The notes under the pieces are model-generated. The model saw only the letters and a list, made by a program, of their open reading frames with translations, was not told the DNA's origin and did no database searches. A DNA stretch of 64,000 nucleotides, taken from Gemmatimonadaceae bacterium (GTDB taxonomy: Bacteria; Gemmatimonadota; Gemmatimonadetes; Gemmatimonadales; Gemmatimonadaceae). Where the stretch lies: NCBI GenBank assembly GCA_020851455.1, contig JADZCT010000033.1, positions 1 to 64,000 of the forward strand, given 5' to 3'. The stretch's first letter is position 1. Every line of letters begins with the position of its first letter. Position numbers and translations under genes: made by a program. This document shows positions 57,700-64,000 of this stretch, in pieces.

Positions 57700-58122
57700 C
57701 TAGCTCACGAGCCCGCTGACCGGCCGCGGTGGCGCGCCGAGCCGGACGTGCAGGTGCAGCTCGGTGCGCAGCTCGCCGTCGAGGTCAATGCGCATCGCGT
57801 GTGTCCCTGCCTCCTGGATGGGGAGGTCAATTGCCGCGATCACGGGGATGTCCACTTCGGTTGCGCCCGGCGGAGGCGTGCCGACCTCGAGTTCTCCCGA
57901 CGACGACCAGATTTCCTCGCCCTGCGGCCCAGCCCATCCGAAGGCGATCGAATGGACGCCAGCGTCCTCCGGCTCGGCCTTGAGGCGCACCACCAGGGTC
58001 GCGCGCGGGTGCACGGCCGGGAGGGCCCCAACCTGAAGCGCATCGAACACGCCAAGGATGTTGAGCTTTCCTTCCTGTGACAGGTTGGCGGCATCGGCGA
58101 AAAGCGCAAAGGATACGTGCAT
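57700..58122 (-). CDS. DUF6941-family protein
   Basis: 140 residues beginning MHVSFALFADAANLSQEGKL followed by NILGVFDALQVGALPAVHP and RIDLDGELRTELHLHVRLG, the layout of the small all-beta DUF6941 family. Function unknown. Convergent with the P1 peptidase, 3 bases apart. Confidence 0.8.
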   Translation of the reverse strand: MHVSFALFADAANLSQEGKLNILGVFDALQVGALPAVHPRATLVVRLKAEPEDAGVHSIAFGWAGPQGEEIWSSSGELEVGTPPPGATEVDIPVIAAIDLPIQEAGTHAMRIDLDGELRTELHLHVRLGAPPRPVSGLVS

Positions 58123-58199
58123 CCGGCCAAACTACGGCGTGTACCGTGCAGCGGCGACTGGCCGTTTCCACGGGGCCGTCCGTCCGGGTATTTTTCACC

Positions 58200-59114
58200 G
58201 TGCCGAATCACCCATCCCGCCGGGACGTGGTCCTGACAGAGCTCGGGCTCGTCGTCATGGCGATCATCTGGGGCCTGAACTTCGCGGTGCTGAAGTTCGG
58301 GACCAGCAAGCTCGATCCGCTCGCCTACAACGCCATCCGCATGAGCGTGGGCGCGGTCGTCCTGCTTGGTCTTGCCTGCACGCTCGCGCCGCCCCCACCC
58401 CGTACCGACGTCAAGCGCCTCATGCTCCTTGGCGTGCTCGGGCATGGCGTGTACCAGGGATTCTTCATCATCGGGCTCTCGTTCACCCGCGCGGGCACGG
58501 CTGCGCTCGTTGTGGCGGCAAGCCCGGCGCTCATCGCGATCGTGGGACGCGCGTTGGGCGTGGAGACCATCACGCGCCGCGCCGTTGCGGGGATCCTGCT
58601 TTCGTTCGCCGGCATCGCGATCGTCGTCCTCGGCTCGTCGCAGCACGGCACGGCCGGCACGCGGCACGTGGTTGGCGACCTGCTGATCTTCGTATCGGTG
58701 ATTGCATGGGCGTTCTATACGGCGTTCCTGCGTCCCGTGACGCAACGGATCGCGGGGTTGCACATCGCCGCGTGGACGCTCGTGGGAGGGACGCTGCCAA
58801 TCATCGTCCTCGCCACGCCCGCGCTGGTTCGAACCAGCTTCACCGCCATCGAGCCGCTGACATGGGGCGCCATACTGTACTCCGGCGCCGGCGCCATTGG
58901 AATCGCGTACCTCTTCTGGTACCGGGGCGTCCGCGTACTTGGATCAACCAAGACCTCCATGTTCGGGCAGCTTCAGCCCGCGATTGCGCTGGTTGCCGCA
59001 TGGCCCATGCTCGGCGAGCGCCCAACCGCCTGGCAGATTGGCGGCACGGCCGCGGTGATGGGCGGGCTGCTGCTCACGCGCGATACCAATGCCGAGCCGG
59101 CGCACGGCGAATGA
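58200..59114 (+). CDS. EamA/DMT-family transporter
   Basis: 304 residues from GTG 58200 (frame open to 58077). Ten hydrophobic spans in two EamA repeats: ELGLVVMAIIWGLNFAVLKF with LDPLAYNAIRMSVGAVVLLG, and DLLIFVSVIAWAFYTAFLRP with QLQPAIALVAAWPMLGERPT. DMT exporters move metabolites such as amino acids. Its stop overlaps the HAD gene. Confidence 0.88.
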   Translation: MPNHPSRRDVVLTELGLVVMAIIWGLNFAVLKFGTSKLDPLAYNAIRMSVGAVVLLGLACTLAPPPPRTDVKRLMLLGVLGHGVYQGFFIIGLSFTRAGTAALVVAASPALIAIVGRALGVETITRRAVAGILLSFAGIAIVVLGSSQHGTAGTRHVVGDLLIFVSVIAWAFYTAFLRPVTQRIAGLHIAAWTLVGGTLPIIVLATPALVRTSFTAIEPLTWGAILYSGAGAIGIAYLFWYRGVRVLGSTKTSMFGQLQPAIALVAAWPMLGERPTAWQIGGTAAVMGGLLLTRDTNAEPAHGE

Positions 59115-59806
59115 GAGTTGCCCTGTTCGATATTGACGGCACGATCCTGCTGGCCCACGGCGCCGGCAGCCGAGCTATGAGACGCGCCCTGCACGAGGTC
59201 GCGGGCACCACCGGCCCGGACGGCCTCCACTACGCAGGGAAGACCGACGGCCAGATCGTCCGCGAGGCGCTGCGCGGCTCGGGGTTCTCGGACGCAGACG
59301 TGGACGCCCGGATGCAGGCTGTGCTCCACCGCTACCTCACGCACCTGGACAGGGAGCTCGAGGCCGCGTCCGCGGAGCCGGTGGAGATCCTGAAGGGCGT
59401 CCCGGAACTCCTCGCTGCTTGCGAGGCGCACGACGGAGTGCTCCTCGGCCTGCTCACGGGGAACCTCTCGATCGGCGCTGCGCGCAAGCTGAGGGCCGTG
59501 GGGCTGGATTCCGCGCGGTTCGCGATCGGCGCCTTCGGCAGCGACAGCGAGCACAGGCCGCAACTTGCCGCGCTCGCGAGGGAGCGCGCCGGAGCGTTCC
59601 TGGGGCGCGACGTGGATGCCGCGTCATGTGTCGTCATCGGCGACACGCCGGCCGACGTCGCCTGCGCCCACGCCATCGGCGCGCGGGCGATCGGGGTCGC
59701 GACCGGCAACTTTACGCGCGCCGCCCTGCTCGAATGCGGCGCGCACGTTGCCTTCGATAACCTCGGCGACACGGACGCCGCGATGCACGCCATCCTGCAT
59801 GGCTGA
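59111..59806 (+). CDS. HAD-family phosphatase
   Basis: 231 residues from ATG 59111. Motif I VALFDIDGTILLAHGAGSRA, motif II GLLTGNLSIGAARK, Lys/Arg region, motif III CVVIGDTPADVACAHAIGAR. Gph/phosphoglycolate phosphatase-like cap domain. Might remove phosphoglycolate upstream of glycolate oxidase, but that is only suggestive. Stop overlaps the next ATG by the pattern ATGGCTGA. Confidence 0.88.
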   Translation: MRVALFDIDGTILLAHGAGSRAMRRALHEVAGTTGPDGLHYAGKTDGQIVREALRGSGFSDADVDARMQAVLHRYLTHLDRELEAASAEPVEILKGVPELLAACEAHDGVLLGLLTGNLSIGAARKLRAVGLDSARFAIGAFGSDSEHRPQLAALARERAGAFLGRDVDAASCVVIGDTPADVACAHAIGARAIGVATGNFTRAALLECGAHVAFDNLGDTDAAMHAILHG

Positions 59807-62474
59807 CGCCGCTCCACCCAAGGACGCAGCGGGCGCCACGCCGGCCGGACGCGCGCCGTACGATATGCCCGAGTTCACCCGGTCCCTTCGCGGGTTCGCA
59901 TCGGTGGCCGGGCTCCAGTCGAGGTCGCACGCGCTGGTCTTCGGGCCGCTCCTGGCCGCGCGGCGCTCGGCGATGCGCGTGCAGGCTGCCCAGTCGCGGG
60001 CGTCAGCGTTCGACGCAGCCCGCCTTCGCAAGAGTCTGGACGACGCCATCGCTGCGATCTCGGCGGAAAGCGCTGAAGGCGACGGGCCGACCGAACGGGC
60101 ACTCACCGCGCGCCTCGAGGAGGCCGCCGCCCCGGTGTTCGAGGCGCTCGATTCGCTGCGCGCGCGCGCCGACGATGTGAAGCGGGCCGCTCCGGCGGTG
60201 CCATCTGCGCAATGGGATGCGTGGTGCCGTGCCGTCCAGCACCTGTTCGACGCGACCGACGCCTTCTGGCTTCGGACCATCGGCATCGCGCCGGAATCGC
60301 GGCGCGGCCCGCTGCGGCTGGGCATCCCGCTCGTGCTTGCGATGCTGCTCGCGTGGAGTCCCGCCGCGGCGGGCGCGCAGCACGCCACGCTGCGTGTCGC
60401 GGGGGCGGCTCCGGAGTCGCTCCTTCGCGCCGGGTTCGATGTCGTCGGGGCGGCTGGCGGTGGCGTGCTCGTGGTTGCCGGCCCGCAGGAGCAGGCGCGG
60501 CTTGCCTCTCTGGGCTTTGCCGCTACGCGGATGCCCGCGCCGGCAGCGATCGCACGGGCCGGAAGGGGACCGGGCGGCGCGCAGGCACAGAGTCCGGTCT
60601 ACCGCCCGTTCGACGATCCAATTCGCGGGGTCGCGGCGTGGGCCGACTCCATTGCCAAGGCCAACCCGCGCGTGTCTCTCGACACGATCGGCAGGTCGTA
60701 CGAGGGCCGCCCCATCCTTGCCCTCAAGGTCGGACCGCGCGGCGACAGTCCGCTCCGCCAGAACGTGGCGTTCCTCGCTACCTACCACGCGCGCGAATGG
60801 GCCGCGACCGAGATGGCGCTTCGCCTCGTTGCGTACCTCGCCGCGACGCCGGGTCTGGACGCGCGCCGTGATTCGCTCGTGCAGGCACGCGACATATGGG
60901 TGGTGCCGGTCGCAAACCCCGACGGTTACCAGTACACCTTCACGTCCGATCGCCTCTGGCGAAAAACGCGCTCGCCGCATGGCGCCGCCGTTGGCGTGGA
61001 CATGAACCGCAACCATACCGTGAACTGGGGGCTCGACGACATCGGGTCGTCGCCGATCCCGGATTCCGACATCTACCGGGGGCCCTCGGCGGCTTCCGAG
61101 CCCGAAACCCGCGCGATCGAGGCATTCCTCGCCGCACATCCTCCGGTGGCGTCCGTCAGCTACCATACGTACACCGGGCTCATCATGTATCCCCCGACCG
61201 CGGTGTACGGTCAGCTCCCGGCCGACCTGCCCGTTTACCGCGCGCTCGCAGGCACCAACGTGCGGAGCGCCGCTGCCGACAACCTGCCCGGCTCGCTCAG
61301 CAACTACTACTCGCCAGGACCGGCCTGGCTGCTCTACGCGACCAACGGCGACTACACCGACTTCGCCTCGACCCGCCTCGGCGCGCTCGCGTTCACGCAG
61401 GAACTCACCACCGGCTACGGCCAGGGCGGCTACTACGGATTCGAGTTCCCGGACGACGAAACTCTCCTCGGCCAGATGTTCGGCGACGCGCTCCCGTTCG
61501 CGCTGGACCTCCTCGATGCCGCTGCCGCGCCGCGTGCGTTCGCGAGCGCAAGCACCGGGCGCAGGGTGGACGCGCTTACCATCGAGAGCGCGTCGCCCGC
61601 GATTCGGGCGATCGTGCCGGCCCCCGATGCGCCCCGCGCTGCCGTCATCCGCGACGCACCCGTGCCGTTCCGCGTGGACAGTGCCGCGGGCGGACGGTAT
61701 ATGCGCCGCCTCGTGACTGCTGACTCCGGACGCGAAGGCGCCTTCTCGGTGAAGTGGGCCGGCAACACCGCCAGTTTCCGCCTCCTCGCTGTGAACGGAG
61801 CGGAACCGCACGATCAACCGTGGATCGCCGACCAGTTCGCGACCGACACGCTGCTCCGCCGGGCCGGGACGCGATCGTGGAAGGGAACAAACGGCACGCT
61901 CACGTCGCCGCCGGTCGCGGTTCCAGCCGACATTGACACGGTCTCCGTGGCCTTCTGGAACGTTCACTTCGGGAGTAACTTCTCGCCCCTGCTCAAGGCC
62001 ACCGTCGAGATGACCGTTGACGGAGGCAGCACGTGGACCCTGATCGCAATGGTACGCGGCTTCGCGCCGGAGTGGTACCCTGAGGAGGTCGTCCTGGGGG
62101 GAATGCGCGGCAAGACGATGCAGGTGCGGTTCCGCACCGACGCGATGCAATGGCAACTGGACGAGATTGCCGTGGTCGGGCATACGGCTAACGCCGTCGT
62201 GCCTTCCGGCGGGGACGGCGCCATCGTGCCCAGCGAGAACCCGGTGCGGCTGGGCACCGTCCGGCTCAAGTGGCCGTGGCCGGACAAGCCGGGAGACTTA
62301 ATCGCTTATGACTTCTCCGGCCGCGAGGTGTGGCGCAGGCGCGTGGCGGATGGATCAACCACCTCCTGGAACCTGGCAACGCAGAACGTCGCGAACGGCG
62401 TGTACCTCGTCGTCGCGAGGTCCGGCGCGTCGGTCGTCCGGCTCAAGCTCTTCGTCGCGCGGCGAACTCCATGA
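59799..62474 (+). CDS. M14 metallocarboxypeptidase with fused N-terminal helical domain and membrane anchor
   Basis: 891 residues from ATG 59799. Residues 1-170 are charged helices (RLRKSLDDAIAAISAESAEG, RADDVKRAAPAVPSAQW) with no signal peptide; 171-192 are a signal-like span (LGIPLVLAMLLAWSPAAAG AQ). Then a peptidase M14 domain: zinc ligands His330 and Glu333 (YHAREWAATEM), His456 (SYHTYTGLIMYPP) and catalytic Glu535 (FTQELTTGYG), followed by beta-sandwich modules and a C-terminal sorting-like region (NVANGVYLVVARSGASVVRL). No stop or good start separates the halves, so one fused chain is likely. Overlaps acpS. Confidence 0.8.
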   Translation: MADAAPPKDAAGATPAGRAPYDMPEFTRSLRGFASVAGLQSRSHALVFGPLLAARRSAMRVQAAQSRASAFDAARLRKSLDDAIAAISAESAEGDGPTERALTARLEEAAAPVFEALDSLRARADDVKRAAPAVPSAQWDAWCRAVQHLFDATDAFWLRTIGIAPESRRGPLRLGIPLVLAMLLAWSPAAAGAQHATLRVAGAAPESLLRAGFDVVGAAGGGVLVVAGPQEQARLASLGFAATRMPAPAAIARAGRGPGGAQAQSPVYRPFDDPIRGVAAWADSIAKANPRVSLDTIGRSYEGRPILALKVGPRGDSPLRQNVAFLATYHAREWAATEMALRLVAYLAATPGLDARRDSLVQARDIWVVPVANPDGYQYTFTSDRLWRKTRSPHGAAVGVDMNRNHTVNWGLDDIGSSPIPDSDIYRGPSAASEPETRAIEAFLAAHPPVASVSYHTYTGLIMYPPTAVYGQLPADLPVYRALAGTNVRSAAADNLPGSLSNYYSPGPAWLLYATNGDYTDFASTRLGALAFTQELTTGYGQGGYYGFEFPDDETLLGQMFGDALPFALDLLDAAAAPRAFASASTGRRVDALTIESASPAIRAIVPAPDAPRAAVIRDAPVPFRVDSAAGGRYMRRLVTADSGREGAFSVKWAGNTASFRLLAVNGAEPHDQPWIADQFATDTLLRRAGTRSWKGTNGTLTSPPVAVPADIDTVSVAFWNVHFGSNFSPLLKATVEMTVDGGSTWTLIAMVRGFAPEWYPEEVVLGGMRGKTMQVRFRTDAMQWQLDEIAVVGHTANAVVPSGGDGAIVPSENPVRLGTVRLKWPWPDKPGDLIAYDFSGREVWRRRVADGSTTSWNLATQNVANGVYLVVARSGASVVRLKLFVARRTP

Positions 62475-62851
62475 TTCTCAGCGTCGGCATTGACCTCGTC
62501 GAGGTCGGCCGCGTCGAACGCCTCCTTGCGCGAAAGGGCGACCGTGCCATCGCGCGCCTCTTCACCGAGGGCGAAGCCGCATTCGCACGGTCAAGGGCGC
62601 ACCCGGCGACCCACTTCGCCGCACGGCTCGCCGCCAAGGAAGCGGCGTTCAAGGCCCTGGCTGGCTCCGACGCGGCCCGGCTCATCGGGTGGCGCGAGAT
62701 CGAGGTGGTGTCGCGCCAAGGCGCTGCTCCAGCCCTGACGCTCTCCGGACGCGCGGACTTCAGGGCGCGGGAAATCGGGGTTCAGCACATACACCTGAGT
62801 CTCACGCATACCTCGGAAACCGCGGGTGCCGTGGTCATCCTCGAGCGGTGA
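62471..62851 (+). CDS. acpS: Holo-[acyl-carrier-protein] synthase
   Basis: 126 residues from ATG 62471, overlapping the M14 stop. SVGIDLVEVGRVERLLARKG with the Mg-binding Asp, AARLAAKEAAFKALAG with the catalytic Glu, and IHLSLTHTSETAGAVVILE. Transfers phosphopantetheine from CoA to acyl carrier protein. Confidence 0.93.
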   Translation: MILSVGIDLVEVGRVERLLARKGDRAIARLFTEGEAAFARSRAHPATHFAARLAAKEAAFKALAGSDAARLIGWREIEVVSRQGAAPALTLSGRADFRAREIGVQHIHLSLTHTSETAGAVVILER

Positions 62852-62903
62852 ACGCAGCCCTGCGGTTGGCAAGCCGTGTAAACCCGAATACTTTCCTCTG
62901 GAT

Positions 62904-64000
62904 ATGCTTCTTCGGCGCTTCTTTCCATTCACGCTGACGCTCACGCTCGCCGTTTCAGCACTGGGCGCCGCGGCGCAGGAGCCCGTGGGCAAGCGGCTCG
63001 CGTCGGTCGTCGGGGTGGCGGTCGAGGAGTACGCCAAGGGTGTTGACGAGTCCGGGCGCCTGACCTCGGCCGTGGAGATCGAGGAGGCGAAGGGGTTCCT
63101 CGAAGAGGCGCGGCGGATCGCGGGACACCTCGCCACGCCGAACGCGGAATCCGTACGTACCGCGCTCGACTCCCTCATAGCTGCATCCGAGCGCCGCGCT
63201 CCGCCATCCGAATTGCGCGGGATGTACGACGAGTTCGCCCGCGCCCTTGGCTCTGAGGGCCTGCTCGACCTGCCGTCGCGCTCGCTGGATCTCGCGGCTG
63301 GACGCGCGCTATACCTGGCGAACTGCGCGGCGTGCCACGGGCCCTCGGGGAAGGGCGGCCCCGCGGGCAAGGACGGGGTCGCTCCGCCTGCGATCGGCGA
63401 GCGCGAAATCATGGGGAGCGTGACCCCGGCCCTCACGTACCGGATCCTGTCGGTAGGCGTGCAGGGAACCACGATGCCGGCATGGGACACGGTCCTCACC
63501 GTGGACCAGCGCTGGGACGTCGTCGGCTACCTGAACTCCATGCGGGCCACCGACGCCGACCGGGCGCGCGGGCGCGCCGCCCTGGCGCGCATCTGCCCGC
63601 ACTGCGCCGACACCGCACCCGCGGCCCAGCGCTTCGACTGGCAGGTGCAAAAGAGCGACGCCGACCTCGCGGCGATGCTGCGCACCGGGGATCCCGCGAC
63701 GGGCCTTCTGGCCGCTGCGCCAGTGAGCGGCCTCGAGGCCGAGGCCCTCGTCGCCGCGCTTCGCGCGGATGCCATCGTGGAGCCGCGTGTCGAGGTCGCC
63801 GCCGCCGACCCGCGCGAGGCGGTCCGGAAGGTCACGCAGACCCTCGACGACGCCGTGGCTGCGTATCGTGAGGGCCGGCGCGACGCCGCGGCCGACCTGG
63901 CGTTCGATGCCTACATAGCGTTCGAGCCGCTCGAGACCAACACACGCCCGCGGAACCCGGCGCTGATCGCGCGGATGGAGCGCGACTTCGCCGACTTTCG
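62904..64000 (+). CDS. Cytochrome c-FTR1 iron permease fusion, N-terminal part
   Basis: Begins at ATG 62904 and is cut by the window end after ~365 residues. Signal peptide FFPFTLTLTLAVSALGAAAQ. A c-type cytochrome domain has heme motif CAACH at 141-145 (YLANCAACHGPSGKGG) and the axial Met in GVQGTTMPAWD. A second pair CPHC follows near 230. The last residues (AVAAYREGRRDAAADLAFDA, YIAFEPLE) match the helical start of FTR1 proteins that carry an extracytoplasmic heme domain. FTR1 takes up ferric iron coupled to oxidation of ferrous iron. Start chosen by signal peptide. Confidence 0.88.
   Translation, partial: MLLRRFFPFTLTLTLAVSALGAAAQEPVGKRLASVVGVAVEEYAKGVDESGRLTSAVEIEEAKGFLEEARRIAGHLATPNAESVRTALDSLIAASERRAPPSELRGMYDEFARALGSEGLLDLPSRSLDLAAGRALYLANCAACHGPSGKGGPAGKDGVAPPAIGEREIMGSVTPALTYRILSVGVQGTTMPAWDTVLTVDQRWDVVGYLNSMRATDADRARGRAALARICPHCADTAPAAQRFDWQVQKSDADLAAMLRTGDPATGLLAAAPVSGLEAEALVAALRADAIVEPRVEVAAADPREAVRKVTQTLDDAVAAYREGRRDAAADLAFDAYIAFEPLETNTRPRNPALIARMERDFADF

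Noticed and set aside
60003-62183. 726-residue minus-strand ORF opposite the M14 gene.
   Set aside because: Antisense shadow; the plus frame keeps all zinc and catalytic residues.

Overview
The window is GC-rich, densely coded DNA from a Gram-negative, outer-membrane-bearing bacterium. It holds a TamA/TamB pair, a TonB-receptor-like barrel with a carboxypeptidase-regulatory-like N-terminal domain, OmpA, many secreted beta-propeller or barrel proteins, three-part glycolate oxidase and a cytochrome c-FTR1 fusion. That mix, with GTG/TTG starts and 4-base ATGA/GTGA overlaps, suggests Gemmatimonadota or a near relative. This is inference from gene content; no rRNA, tRNA, CRISPR array or prophage was recognised.

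Bases 1-8400 are an accessory, decaying region. It has the start of hsdM, a gutted hsdR fragment, a TMEM175-type channel gene followed by half an integron attC site, an AAA/DUF4143 ATPase, fragments of IS30, IS3 and IS91 elements, a sugar-kinase fragment, an FkbM methyltransferase, an intact OmpA-family gene, a coiled-coil gene with an in-frame TAG, and a GH43-like pseudogene with an in-frame TGA and a 35-bp palindrome. An IS3 transposase remnant is joined to what looks like a CBM9-type gene start.

Bases 8530-11354 hold a tight four-gene cassette: an exported 82-residue peptide with four evenly spaced cysteines, an exported propeller-like protein, an ABC ATPase and an ABC-2-like permease. Bases 11374-13538 are aldehyde dehydrogenase and YggT (minus). 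Bases 13715-16697 are an ECF sigma operon in which the membrane protein after the sigma gene and the final barrel-like protein both end in AMPK/CBM48-type glycogen-binding folds. Bases 16845-26246 hold a Tat-exported class V aminotransferase, an EVE protein with a histone-like tail, a PLP decarboxylase, a TonB-receptor-like/propeller pair and an exported RidA.

Bases 26453-47193 are mostly housekeeping: citrate synthase, a TRIC/YadS-type channel, a minus operon (VWA protein, DUF900-type hydrolase, NicO-like transporter), an MFS exporter, a MoxR-like ATPase, an ABC cluster with two secreted proteins, YgfZ, glcDEF, a group 2-like sigma-70 factor, aroB, cobalamin adenosyltransferase and a soluble Ser/Thr kinase. 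Between glcD and glcE a 35-bp repeat makes three 12-codon minigenes chained by ATGA overlaps.

Bases 47282-64000 hold a ferredoxin-NADP reductase-like gene overlapping tamA, then tamB, an NtrC-type regulator whose GAFTGA loop is replaced, a small zinc-ribbon gene, a P1 peptidase, a DUF6941 protein, a DMT exporter, and a coupled chain of HAD phosphatase, an M14 carboxypeptidase fused to a helical N-terminal domain, and acpS. A cytochrome c-FTR1 iron-uptake gene is cut by the window end.
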